DNA from: Paenibacillus macerans
Lineage (GTDB): Bacteria; Bacillota; Bacilli; Paenibacillales; Paenibacillaceae
Reading direction: 5' to 3'
Length of the DNA: 64,000 nucleotides
Assembly (NCBI RefSeq): GCF_900454495.1
Contig: NZ_UGSI01000002.1
Coordinates: 1,523,001 to 1,587,000 of the forward strand
A program made the position numbers and the translations under genes. Within the stretch, counting starts at the first letter, position 1; each line of letters starts with the position of its first letter. The notes beneath the pieces were generated by a model. That model worked only from the letters and a program-made list of their open reading frames with translations, searched no databases and had not been told where the DNA came from. Below are positions 7,970 through 15,970 of this stretch, one piece after another.

Positions 7970-8452
7970 ATGAACGAGTTGGAAAAAGCCATAGAACTCA
8001 GGCAAAGCGGAAAATTGGAAGAAGCCAAGTCATTGCTGCTTGATTTGATAGCGCAAGATCCTAAGAATCCGTCCGTTTGGTACCAGTGTGCTTGGGTACA
8101 TGATGCTGCGGGACAAGAAAGGGAAGCGGTCCCGTTTTACCAGAAAGCCTTGGAGTTGGGACTCCAAGGAGAGGAAAGACAAGGAGCATTATTGGGTTTG
8201 GGAAGTACGTATCGAACACTTGGAATGTACCAACAGTCCGAGAAAATATTTGAAGAAGCGATAAAAGAATATCCGGAATCAAAAGAGTATCAAGTCTTCC
8301 TGGCAATGGTTAAATACAATCTTAAGGAACACAATGCTGCAATGGAAATTTTATTAAGTTTATTGGCTGAAACAAGCAGCGATAAAGGGATTCAAACCTA
8401 TAGGAGAGCCATTCAATTTTATTCAAACAAGTTAGATCAGGTGTGGGAATAG
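7970..8452 (+). CDS. Tetratricopeptide repeat protein
   Basis: 160 residues built almost wholly of TPR helices: AIELRQSGKLEEAKSLLLDL, then NPSVWYQCAWVHDAAGQERE, ALLGLGSTYRTLGMYQQSEK and FLAMVKYNLKEHNAAMEILL. About four repeat units carry the small-residue and A20/P32-type pattern. A soluble scaffold with no enzymatic domain. Similar TPR proteins are common in Bacillus and Paenibacillus without known partners. The terminal TAG shows amber is used as a normal stop here. Confidence 0.85.
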   Translation: MNELEKAIELRQSGKLEEAKSLLLDLIAQDPKNPSVWYQCAWVHDAAGQEREAVPFYQKALELGLQGEERQGALLGLGSTYRTLGMYQQSEKIFEEAIKEYPESKEYQVFLAMVKYNLKEHNAAMEILLSLLAETSSDKGIQTYRRAIQFYSNKLDQVWE

Positions 8453-8456
8453 GATC

Positions 8457-8621
8457 ATGGCAGCCATTAGGGAATACTTGCAGGACAATGCACCGGAAAA
8501 ATCATTTGTAGGCTTATTTGCATCCCAAGGTAAAGAGCCATTCTACAATAAATATGGTTTCCATAAACATGACGGAATGACGGGAATGTTCGGCGTTATT
8601 CATGAAATTGAAATAAGATGA
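8457..8621 (+). pseudogene. GNAT acetyltransferase C-terminal fragment
   Basis: 54 codons from ATG 8457: MAAIREYLQDNAPEKSFVGL, FASQGKEPFYNKYGFHKHDG, MTGMFGVIHE. This is the last third of a GNAT protein (the F-Y-x-K-Y-G-F motif near the end), lacking the acetyl-CoA-binding loop. It cannot be a working acetyltransferase by itself. Second truncated GNAT in this region. Confidence 0.7.
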
Positions 8622-8663
8622 CGTTATTGCATAAATCTAAAAAGAAATAGGGGGACGTTATAT

Positions 8664-9197
8664 ATGATAACGGAACATCCTCGGATCATTTTAATTACGG
8701 GGATTATGGCGAGCGGAAAATCGACGGTGGCTCAACTGCTTGCTGAACGGTTTGGAAAGTCGGTCCATTTACGCGGGGATATGTTTCGAAAAATGATTGT
8801 CAATAACCGCAGTGAGGTAACGCCGAACCCGGAAGAAGGTGAAATAGAACAATTGCTGCTCCGGCATAGGCTAACGGCCCAAGCTGCCGATCTTTATTTT
8901 GAAGCAGGGTTTACCGTGATTGTTCAAGATGTTATCATTGGCCCCATGCTGCAAGAGTTTATATCATTTGTCCGTAACCGTCCTTTGGATGTGGTTGTTC
9001 TTTGCCCCAATAAATCAGTTGTGGCACAAAGGGAAGCTGCGCGAACGAAGAAAGGATATGGAATTTGGACCGTAGAAGCATTAGATAACGTACTGCGGAA
9101 GGAAACTCTGCGAACCGGAATGTGGTTAGATTCCTCTAACTTAACACCCGAAGAAACCGTTGATGAAATTTTGGGAAACCTCATTTGGAAAGAATAA
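8664..9197 (+). CDS. P-loop NTPase, small-molecule kinase-like
   Basis: 177 residues with a Walker A GIMASGKST (residues 13-21), a following RGDMFRKMIV region typical of chloramphenicol-phosphotransferase/zeta-like and gluconate-kinase-like small kinases, and VIVQDVIIGPM as the Walker-B-type strand. The lid region carries REAARTKKGYG. Probably phosphorylates a small hydroxylated compound or a nucleotide sugar; the substrate is not evident. Ribosome site AGGGGG at 8649-8654 precedes ATG 8664. It sits between a GNAT fragment and a Nudix gene, all co-directional. Confidence 0.8.
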   Translation: MITEHPRIILITGIMASGKSTVAQLLAERFGKSVHLRGDMFRKMIVNNRSEVTPNPEEGEIEQLLLRHRLTAQAADLYFEAGFTVIVQDVIIGPMLQEFISFVRNRPLDVVVLCPNKSVVAQREAARTKKGYGIWTVEALDNVLRKETLRTGMWLDSSNLTPEETVDEILGNLIWKE

Positions 9198-9244
9198 ATT
9201 GAAAAATAAGTGATTTTGCGAGCATTCTTTAGGAGATGACGAAG

Positions 9245-9697
9245 TTGTCCAAAGTTGAAATGACAAATATGTGCATGATTTACGATAAAGACAAAGGCAA
9301 GGTTTTAGTACAGAATAGAGTTAAGTCATGGAAGGGGATAGCTTTTCCGGGCGGACATATCGAAGACGGCGAAAGTATTATAGATTCTACAATCAGAGAA
9401 GTTAAAGAAGAGACAGGGTTATCGATCAGTGATTTGGAGCTATGCGGAATCATTCATTGGTTTAATGATGAAACCGGCGATAAGTATCTGGTTTTTTGTT
9501 ATCGAACGGAGAAATATAGCGGTGATTTATTGGCTGAAACGGAAGAAGGCCGATTAAGTTGGGTAGATGTTAAGGAGTTACCCTCGCTTCCCCTTGCGGA
9601 AGGGTTTAGAGAAAGGCTGCCCATGTTTAATGACAAGAAATATTCCGAGGGATTCGGACTATGGAATAAGGCTGCAAGTGAGATGAAATGGCAATAG
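9245..9697 (+). CDS. Nudix hydrolase (MutT/8-oxo-dGTPase-like)
   Basis: The Nudix box GGHIEDGESIIDSTIREVKE-ETGL is complete (G-x5-E-x7-RE-x2-EE-x-G). The preceding strand reads VLVQNRVKSWKGIAFPGGHI, as in 8-oxo-dGTP diphosphatases, and the later AETEEGRLSWVDVKELPSLP is typical of that branch. The start is chosen as TTG 9245: AGGAG at 9231-9235 abuts the ATG at 9236, leaving no spacer, but stands 9 bases before the TTG. Likely a nucleotide-pool or nucleotide-derivative pyrophosphatase. Followed after 12 bp by a GNAT gene with a perfect AAGGAGG. Confidence 0.85.
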   Translation: MSKVEMTNMCMIYDKDKGKVLVQNRVKSWKGIAFPGGHIEDGESIIDSTIREVKEETGLSISDLELCGIIHWFNDETGDKYLVFCYRTEKYSGDLLAETEEGRLSWVDVKELPSLPLAEGFRERLPMFNDKKYSEGFGLWNKAASEMKWQ

Positions 9698-9709
9698 AAG
9701 GAGGATATT

Positions 9710-10168
9710 ATGGAAGTATCCATTGAAAAACTATCAGATAAATTATCCGCGCCCTATGATTTATTGTTGCTCGCAGATCCCTCTAAAGCTATAGTTGATG
9801 ATTATTTATCGAGAGGTATTTGCTATACGGCTTCGTTAGAGGATGAGGTAGTTGGTGTATTCGTTATTTTGAGGACTCGGCCGGATACGATTGAAATTGT
9901 AAATATAGCAGTGAAAGAGAACTATCAAGGTCAGGGACTAGGTAAAAAAATGTTGTCGCACGCCATACAAATCGCCAAAGAGATGAACATCAAAACGGTT
10001 GAGATCGGCACGGGCAATTCAAGTGTTTCACAGCTGGCCTTGTATCAGAAGTACGGTTTTCGAATCGTTGGGGTGGATCGCGATTTTTTTGTAAGACATT
10101 ATGATGAAGAGATTTATGAAAACGGGATCCAGTGCAGGGATATGATCCGTTTGCGGATGGAGATTTGA
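9710..10168 (+). CDS. GNAT family N-acetyltransferase
   Basis: 152 residues, full-length single GNAT domain. Strand TIEIVNIAVKENYQGQGLGK holds the acetyl-CoA pyrophosphate loop Q-x-x-G-x-G, followed by KMLSHAIQIAKEM and the C-terminal YQKYGFRIVGVDRDFF, with the conserved tyrosine region. Acceptor substrate unknown. Strong ribosome site AGAAGGAGG before ATG. This is the intact counterpart to the two GNAT remnants nearby, but their sequences are not close enough by eye to call duplicates. Confidence 0.87.
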   Translation: MEVSIEKLSDKLSAPYDLLLLADPSKAIVDDYLSRGICYTASLEDEVVGVFVILRTRPDTIEIVNIAVKENYQGQGLGKKMLSHAIQIAKEMNIKTVEIGTGNSSVSQLALYQKYGFRIVGVDRDFFVRHYDEEIYENGIQCRDMIRLRMEI

Positions 10169-10217
10169 TACTGGCGCTAAAATGATGTCAATAAACCTTA
10201 ATGAGGAGACTTAAGAT

Positions 10218-10970
10218 TTGAAGCCAAATGATAAATATCTGATCAAGCTTTGGATACCGGCAATTATTATCGGCTTGTTAGCCATATATAGTATTTTCGC
10301 AAGCGGAAATTTTGGTATTATCCTGATCCCCGTTGTTGTCGCGATTGTATTTATGGTACTTAAAATTAGGAGTAAAAATGGTGTGGCCAAAGCGCTTCAA
10401 CATGAAGATCCATCCAGGTTAATAGACACGATCGTAAAACCATTGAAATCTTCCAATTCTCAAAAGAAAACAGCGGAATGTTTGATGGCTTACAATACGG
10501 CTATCTCATATGTATTATACGGAGAATACAAGCAGGCCGAAGACGTGATGAGCAGGGTGGATTGGGCCTCCAAAGAGCCGATGTTTCAATCATTGGACCG
10601 GAGTATTAAGAGTTTAATTCACTTGTTTAGCGGCAACATTCATTTAGGGCTGTCCGAAGCCCGTCAAGCGAGAGCTTTAGCCACGACATCAGCGTTTCCG
10701 GGGGCTCAAAAAAGTATCGATACCTATGAGGCGTACATACAAATCGGGCAAATCCTTGCCGGGATATGTCATGACGAAATGTTACATAGTTTGGAGGCAA
10801 AGCAGCAGAAGCTGCCGCTTATTCCCGCTTTGATTGTCGCATGGGGGTTAGTGAATGGATATCACGAGAGAAATGAACTGGAGCAATACCGCCGTATGGT
10901 TGAATTTTGCGAAAATAACGCGCCCCATTGTCATCCATTAAGACGTTTGGTTTCTGTAAATGGGGATTAG
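10218..10970 (+). CDS. Membrane-anchored protein with TPR-like helices
   Basis: 250 residues from TTG 10218 (GAGGAG at 10201-10206). Two hydrophobic segments lie at about residues 10-28 and 33-48 (IPAIIIGLLAIYSIFA and IILIPVVVAIVFMVL), then a soluble helical part: AYNTAISYVLYGEYKQAEDV, SLIHLFSGNIHLGLSEARQA and others, spaced like TPR units. Likely cytoplasmic helical domain on a membrane hairpin. No enzymatic motif; function unknown. Last gene of the A+T-rich region before a repeat-filled gap. Confidence 0.7.
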   Translation: MKPNDKYLIKLWIPAIIIGLLAIYSIFASGNFGIILIPVVVAIVFMVLKIRSKNGVAKALQHEDPSRLIDTIVKPLKSSNSQKKTAECLMAYNTAISYVLYGEYKQAEDVMSRVDWASKEPMFQSLDRSIKSLIHLFSGNIHLGLSEARQARALATTSAFPGAQKSIDTYEAYIQIGQILAGICHDEMLHSLEAKQQKLPLIPALIVAWGLVNGYHERNELEQYRRMVEFCENNAPHCHPLRRLVSVNGD

Positions 10971-11009
10971 GGAGACACTAGTGTGCAGGTGCAACCGTAA
11001 AGCGAATCC

Positions 11010-11193
11010 TAACGGACTCCAGCGCCGCTATTTCGATGAAATCAACAGTTTTCAAAGTGTAACGGACACCACAGACCTTATTCGGCATTTTTGAGCACGT
11101 ATCCGGCCATTTTCGAGCAAATAGCGCCTCCCCAGTCCGTTAGAAATCAGAGCGGCGATTTTTCAGGCAAATAAGGTCGCTCCTGTCCGTTAG
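11010..11193. repeat. Four TAACGGAC units, two direct and two inverted
   Basis: Units begin TAACGGAC at 11010 and 11060 on the plus strand and read GTCCGTTA at about 11135-11142 and 11185-11192 (minus orientation). Each unit continues with a G-rich part and then alternating GCTATTT or CTTATT. The order is a-b then inverted a-b. The rest of 10971-11269 holds no gene. It resembles dispersed intergenic repeats seen in Paenibacillus genomes, not a mobile element with ends. Confidence 0.7.
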
Positions 11194-11269
11194 CCTCGCC
11201 CATGCGGCCGGATCTGCCGTTTAGAGTAGCCTGTCATCCGCTCCATGGTCCACCGGGGCTAAAATGCCA

Positions 11270-11297
11270 AAAAACCGGACGAAGGTGTCCGGTTTTT
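11270..11297. terminator. Bidirectional hairpin terminator
   Basis: AAAAACCGGAC (11270-11280) pairs perfectly with GTCCGGTTTTT (11287-11297) around GAAGGT. The A/T arms make it usable from both sides; it ends the minus-strand PTS gene and perhaps the plus-strand run before it. Confidence 0.85.
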
Positions 11298-11388
11298 GCA
11301 TGTTAGGCGATCAAGCAACATCCGCCGCAGTCCAACTGGAGTCCAACCGCAGCCAACCGCGGCCCCACTCTCCCCGAGCCGAAATCCA

Positions 11389-12765
11389 TTAAGCGGATTG
11401 CGCAGCAGTACCAGTACCGCTTTTTCTTAGGAGCAGGTAGCACAACGTAAATGACAAGACAATCGCAATGATCATGCCGGAGATGGCATATACGAAATAT
11501 GGCCCGATGTAAGCCGGAATGCTAAAGATGCTCGAAAGTACGTATCCATACAATCTGACGCCAAAGAAACTGATAAATGCCGAAGCGACGGAACTGGCGA
11601 TGATTGCTGATAGAAACGCTTTTTTATATTTTGCCAAAACCCCGAACAGGGCGGGCTCCGTGATGCCCAGCAGTCCGGAAATCGCGGCCGAGACGATAAT
11701 TGACTTCTCTTTTGGCGTATTGACTTTGAAGTACACGGCGAAGGTAGCGCCTACAATGGAGAAGTTGGCCATACACATCATGGGCATCAGCATATCGTAG
11801 CCCTGGGTGGCGAAATTTTGCAGAGCGATGGGAGTCATGGCATGGTGCATCCCCGTAAATACGGCCAGCGGACGAATCGCCCCCACAACAACCCCGGCCA
11901 CAATAGGCGAGATATCAAACAATCCTTGAACGACCCAAGCTAACCCGTTCCCCAAATAGATTCCGATGGGACCGATTACCGACAAGGCCAGAAAACCGGA
12001 AATAAACAGCGTCAAAGTAGGCGTAACAACCGTTTTGAGCACTTCCGGGATAAATTTGTTTACGATTTTATGAACATAACTCATCAACCATACCGCAAAA
12101 ATAATCGGAATGACCGTACCTGTGTAATTAAAAACAGGGATCGGGATGAAGCCCATAAAAAGAAATTGCGATATTTCGCCGGCTTTGGCCGCGTCCACCA
12201 TCGTTGGGAACATGATGGTGGCGGCGATGGCGATCGCCAAATATTCATTGGTTTTAAAAATTTTAGCTGCCGATGCCGCCAGGAAGAACGGTAAAAAGGT
12301 AAACACGCCGCTGGCCATCATGTTGATAATTTGCACGGTTTGGCTTTGATCCGATATGATCCCCAGCGCCGACAATCCGGCAAGCAGCCCTTTGATCATA
12401 CCGGCCCCGGCGATCGCAGGCACGATCGGACCAAACACTCCCGATACGATATTCATAAATACCGTAACGAAATCTTGTTTCTTTCCGGCTTGTCCGGCTT
12501 CGGCGGGGTCCTTGTCGGAAATCTTTAAATCACCGGCCAGAACATTAAAATATTCGCTGACTTTGGGACCCAGCACGATCTGGAATTGATCGTTGTTAAA
12601 TTGCGCGCCCAAGACGGGATCCAGCTCTTTGATTTTCTCGATGTCCACTTTGCTTTTATCTTTTAAAGTAAACCGGAGCCTGGTCATGCAATGCCAAGCG
12701 TTGTCAATATTGCCCTCCCCGCCGACCCTGGAAATGATATCCTGTACGACTTGTTCTTTACTCAT
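11389..12765 (-). CDS. PTS sugar transporter, EIIBC (beta-glucoside/sucrose class)
   Basis: 458 residues from ATG 12763-12765, chosen because CAGGAGA precedes it; the frame extends 71 codons further up without a ribosome site. The EIIB domain (residues 1-90) has the phosphorylatable C26 in NAWHCMTRLRF. The EIIC domain follows with about ten membrane segments (FVTVFMNIVSGVFGPIVPAI onward) and the family motif GITEPALFGV near residue 390. No EIIA is fused; a separate EIIA gene at 15029 should supply phosphate. A dehydratase and a GntR regulator between them suggest the substrate is an unusual sugar or sugar acid derivative rather than sucrose. Specificity within the glucoside class is not readable. 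Confidence 0.9.
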   Translation of the reverse strand: MSKEQVVQDIISRVGGEGNIDNAWHCMTRLRFTLKDKSKVDIEKIKELDPVLGAQFNNDQFQIVLGPKVSEYFNVLAGDLKISDKDPAEAGQAGKKQDFVTVFMNIVSGVFGPIVPAIAGAGMIKGLLAGLSALGIISDQSQTVQIINMMASGVFTFLPFFLAASAAKIFKTNEYLAIAIAATIMFPTMVDAAKAGEISQFLFMGFIPIPVFNYTGTVIPIIFAVWLMSYVHKIVNKFIPEVLKTVVTPTLTLFISGFLALSVIGPIGIYLGNGLAWVVQGLFDISPIVAGVVVGAIRPLAVFTGMHHAMTPIALQNFATQGYDMLMPMMCMANFSIVGATFAVYFKVNTPKEKSIIVSAAISGLLGITEPALFGVLAKYKKAFLSAIIASSVASAFISFFGVRLYGYVLSSIFSIPAYIGPYFVYAISGMIIAIVLSFTLCYLLLRKSGTGTAAQSA

Positions 12766-12843
12766 GCAAAATTCTCCTGTCTGGAATAAGTTTTGGTTCC
12801 GTTTACAACCTGAATAGTAACACAAACATTCTTTGGATAAAAG

Positions 12844-12921
12844 CAGTCCAAAATTCAATAATTTTTCTAATAAACGTTGATTTGACAAGGTTTTTGTGAT
12901 GTAAATATTAAAATTGGACTG
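12844..12921. promoter_or_regulatory. Divergent promoter region with inverted CAGTCCAA sites
   Basis: CAGTCCAA (12844-12851) and its complement TTGGACTG (12914-12921) flank a candidate promoter on the plus strand: TTGACA at 12882-12887, then 17 bp, then ATATTA. It lies between the EIIBC gene (minus) and the dehydratase (plus). The pair could be the operator of the local GntR regulator; this is inference. Confidence 0.45.
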
Positions 12922-13017
12922 GTTTATTTTATTTTTGAACGCTTTTTGCCGACCAAATTGATTCCCCGCTTTAAACATGTTTCAATGGACTAAGAAATTA
13001 CAGAAAAGAGGAATAGC

Positions 13018-14217
13018 ATGATCCCTTCCCTAATTACCGATGTTGAATGTTTTGTGGTTAAACCCGACCGGCATAATCTCGTAGTTGTTAAGGTAACCAC
13101 GGATAGAAACATAACCGGATATGGCTGCGCGACTTTTCAACAGCGTCCCAAAGCCGTTCAAGTGATGGTAGAAGAGTACCTCAAACCCATACTAGTGGGG
13201 AAAGACGCTAATCATATTGAGGATTTATGGCATATGATGATGGTTAACGGGTATTGGCGCAATGGACCGGTCACCAATAATGCCATTTCCGGCGTGGATA
13301 TGGCCTTGTGGGATATCAAGGGGAAGCTTGCCGGCATGCCTTTATACCAGCTGTTTGGCGGAAAATCCAGGGACGCGATTCCCGCTTATACGCATGCGGT
13401 TGCCGATAACATCGAAGACTTGTATATAGAGATCGACGGCCTCTTGGAACAAGGGTATAAACATATCCGCTGCCAGCTTGGCTTCTACGGAGGGAATCCG
13501 ACACGTCTGCACGTCCCGGAAAATTGCACGGAAGGGTCTTATTTTGATCAAGACGAGTATATGGAAACAACGATAAAGATGTTTTCATTGCTAAGGCAAA
13601 AATACGGCAATCAGTTCCACATTTTGCATGATGTGCATGAGCGCCTTTTTCCTAACCAAGCGGTGCAATTTGCCAAGGAAGTTGAGCGGTACAAGCCTTA
13701 CTTTATCGAGGACCTGTTGCCGCCCGATCAGAACGAATGGCTGAGCCAGATTCGGACGCAAACTTCAACGCCGATTGCCACCGGGGAATTGTTTAACAAT
13801 CCTTTGGAATGGAAAAGCCTGATTGTCAACCGGCAGATCGATTTTCTTCGCTGCCATGTCTCGCAAATCGGCGGAATTACGCCCGCGCTGAAGCTCGGAG
13901 CCTTATGTGAGGCTTTCGGCGTCCGGATCGCTTGGCACACTCCGTCGGATATATCTCCGATTGGCGCCGCTGTCAATACGCATCTTAATATACACCTGCA
14001 CAGCGCGGCCATCCAGGAAAATATTCCGATCAAGGAGCGTACGCGCAGCCTTTTTTCGCCGATTTTTGATGCCAGAGACGGTTATATCTATCCGATCGAT
14101 TTGCCGGGTATCGGAGTGGATTTCAATGAACCGATGGTCGGAAAATATCCCGTCGAGTATAGAATGCATGAATGGACGCAGGCGAGAATACCGGACGGGA
14201 CGATCGTGACACCTTGA
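13018..14217 (+). CDS. Enolase-superfamily sugar-acid dehydratase (RspA/mannonate dehydratase-like)
   Basis: 399 residues of the mandelate racemase/muconate cycloisomerase group, ManD/RspA branch. Metal ligands D205, E231 and E257 and the catalytic H207 are present (HILHDVHERL, YFIEDLLPP, IATGEL). The second catalytic histidine is H307 in AWHTPSD, and Y157 with R151 sits in the ManD-type loop (RCQLGFYGG). These proteins dehydrate sugar acids such as D-mannonate, though several members have little activity. Divergent from EIIBC and convergent with the GntR gene, it probably acts on the product of the imported sugar. GAGGAATAGC precedes the ATG. Family very likely; substrate not established. 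Confidence 0.85.
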   Translation: MIPSLITDVECFVVKPDRHNLVVVKVTTDRNITGYGCATFQQRPKAVQVMVEEYLKPILVGKDANHIEDLWHMMMVNGYWRNGPVTNNAISGVDMALWDIKGKLAGMPLYQLFGGKSRDAIPAYTHAVADNIEDLYIEIDGLLEQGYKHIRCQLGFYGGNPTRLHVPENCTEGSYFDQDEYMETTIKMFSLLRQKYGNQFHILHDVHERLFPNQAVQFAKEVERYKPYFIEDLLPPDQNEWLSQIRTQTSTPIATGELFNNPLEWKSLIVNRQIDFLRCHVSQIGGITPALKLGALCEAFGVRIAWHTPSDISPIGAAVNTHLNIHLHSAAIQENIPIKERTRSLFSPIFDARDGYIYPIDLPGIGVDFNEPMVGKYPVEYRMHEWTQARIPDGTIVTP

Positions 14218-14230
14218 TGAGCGCCCGTTC

Positions 14231-14938
14231 TTATTGCGTTCTTCTTTTATGATGCTCATTGTTAAACGCCGTAAAATAGGTGCATCTATAATCGATGGCG
14301 ACAATTTCGCTGGTTTCAAAAATTTTGCCGTTGCTTAAGATGCCGCGGCTTGAGATTTTCATGGCCGGGCTTTTTCTTTTTTGCTGCAAGAGCATGGCTT
14401 GTTCTTTATTTAGCGCGATGGCCTCGTAAGTGTTGAGATAGTGGGAGATGGTATATTTGTGCTTTAACACATACGATTGGATCGATTGTTCGGCATCCTG
14501 AGGCGTAAGGGTGGGGAACAGCGCGACCGGCAATCTGGATCTCTCAATTTGCATGGCGCGATAATTCACGATTCTTAACCTGCAGTACACCCATACTTCA
14601 TCATTGCCGGTAATTCCGAAAATTTGCTGGTCTTCGGGACTGGCCGGTTGTTTTTGCAATTCGATGACTTTGGATTTTATACTAGAGTAGGGGTTTTCGG
14701 TCAAAGAATTGTAAATTAACGGACTGGTTTGCAGATTTTTATTCAAAAAAATACCCGAGCCTTGAATGACATTCACCATGCCCATGTCTTTAAGCTTTTT
14801 AATCGATTCTTGGATCGTATATCTGGAAACCTTGTATTGTGCCGCCAGTTCCCGCTCGGTTGGCAGTTTCCAATCGGGATAATAGTTCTGGTAGATTTTG
14901 CTCAGCAAATCGTTAATGACAAATTCTTTCTTGTTCAT
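14231..14938 (-). CDS. GntR-family transcriptional regulator (HutC/UTRA type)
   Basis: 235 residues. N-terminal winged helix: WKLPTERELAAQYKVSRYTI then QESIKKLKDMGMVNVIQGSG, the standard GntR recognition helix and wing. The C-terminal half is a UTRA effector domain (VWVYCRLRIVNYRAMQIERS, SQIVAIDYR-like end). AGGAGGAG precedes the ATG. The gene faces away from EIIA and ends 13 bp from the dehydratase stop, so it most likely controls the surrounding PTS genes in response to a phosphorylated sugar. Operator inferred, not shown. Confidence 0.87.
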   Translation of the reverse strand: MNKKEFVINDLLSKIYQNYYPDWKLPTERELAAQYKVSRYTIQESIKKLKDMGMVNVIQGSGIFLNKNLQTSPLIYNSLTENPYSSIKSKVIELQKQPASPEDQQIFGITGNDEVWVYCRLRIVNYRAMQIERSRLPVALFPTLTPQDAEQSIQSYVLKHKYTISHYLNTYEAIALNKEQAMLLQQKRKSPAMKISSRGILSNGKIFETSEIVAIDYRCTYFTAFNNEHHKRRTQ

Positions 14939-15028
14939 GAAGGGCTCCTCCTAAACGCATGAATCAAGGCTGTTGATTTCCCCTCAAGTATAACTCAGAT
15001 TCATAGATTAGATCAGGAGGTAAAACAG

Positions 15029-15526
15029 ATGTTTTTTAAACGCAAGAAAAAAGAGGAAAACCTGCCGTACCTGGATATTCCATCCCCTCTGCCGGGGAAA
15101 ATCATACCTTTGGATCAAGTGGAGGATGAAGCTTTTTCCAGCAAAGCGATGGGCGAAGGGTTCGCCATTCTTCCCGATTCGGGCAAGGTTGCCGCTCCAT
15201 TTGCGGGCAAAATCGCCCATATCATGGAGAAAAGCAAACACGCCGTTTTGCTTGAGCATGAATCCGGAGTTCAACTGTTAATTCATGTCGGCATGAATAC
15301 CGTGGCGCTGAAAGGAGAGGGATTTAAAGCCCATGTAAAGAGCGGCGATCGGGTGAAAAAAGGACAGCTCCTGCTTGAGTTCGATATCGATTTGATCCGC
15401 CGGGAGGGATACTCCGTCATTACGCCCGTTGTCGTTCCCGCGGGACAAGAGGCCGTCAAGAGCATCGAACAGATTGATATCGCTCAAGGTTCGCTGGAGG
15501 AAACGGTTCTGCGGATTCATTTCTAA
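15029..15526 (+). CDS. PTS EIIA component, glucose class
   Basis: 165 residues. The EIIA-Glc fold is complete: PSPLPGKIIPLDQVEDEAFS, MGEGFAILPDSGKVAAPFAG, the first active-site histidine H71 (KHAVLLEHESG) and the phosphorylated H86 (LLIHVGMNTVALKGEGF). A basic N-terminus (FFKRKKKEE) may aid membrane contact. It receives phosphate from HPr and passes it to the EIIB of the partner transporter at 11389-12765, which lacks its own EIIA. CAGGAGG precedes the ATG. Transcribed divergently from the GntR regulator with 90 bp between them. Confidence 0.9.
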   Translation: MFFKRKKKEENLPYLDIPSPLPGKIIPLDQVEDEAFSSKAMGEGFAILPDSGKVAAPFAGKIAHIMEKSKHAVLLEHESGVQLLIHVGMNTVALKGEGFKAHVKSGDRVKKGQLLLEFDIDLIRREGYSVITPVVVPAGQEAVKSIEQIDIAQGSLEETVLRIHF

Positions 15527-15552
15527 ATTAACCCTGGAAGGGATGGGGCGGG

Positions 15553-15808
15553 ATGAACATGGGTGAGGCTGAAAAATACCATGTGTTAGCGAGAGGAATT
15601 ATCTTATCCCATAATTATTTGCTGGTTGCTCATTGTATCGGGATGGATAATAATTCTTGCCGGGAGGGCATGTTGAATTTAATTTTATTGGATTCCTATC
15701 GATGATATGGAATTACATCATCTTTTGCCCGCTCCCATCCGGAAAGTGATTAAAAACTACGCAAATCAAGTCAGAGGCCCCTACTTTGAAAGCACATTTG
15801 AAGTATAG
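15553..15808 (+). pseudogene. Nudix hydrolase gene with frameshift and internal deletion
   Basis: Starts MGEAEKYHVLARGIILSHNY and LLVAHCIGMDNN in one frame. One base out of frame it continues with LPGGHVEFN, the start of a Nudix box, and then jumps directly to YWIPIDDMELHHLLPAPIRK and VIKNYANQVRGPYFESTF before TAG 15806-15808. The core of the Nudix box and most of the middle domain are gone. The ends are well preserved, so the loss is recent. Confidence 0.75.
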
Positions 15809-15814
15809 CAAGTC

Positions 15815-15855
15815 AAAACCCACTCCAAGGTTTTCGAACCGAGGGTGGGTTTTTG
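15815..15855 (+). terminator. Hairpin terminator
   Basis: AAAACCCAC (15815-15823) pairs with GTGGGTTTTT (15845-15854); T-run follows. Serves EIIA and the broken Nudix gene. Confidence 0.75.
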
Positions 15856-15970
15856 TATTTATGAGTACAAGGAATCTGCGTAAAATATGCATTTACTTAT
15901 CCGGATATGTAGCCAAACACTTGCTTAAGTGCAAATCAGTGCATTTCATTTTCTCTAAATTTTCATTCTA

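Noticed and set aside
11389..12978. N-terminal extension of EIIBC to 12978
   Set aside because: The extra 71 codons are low-complexity with no ribosome site, while ATG 12765 has AGGAGA and starts the EIIB domain as in homologs.
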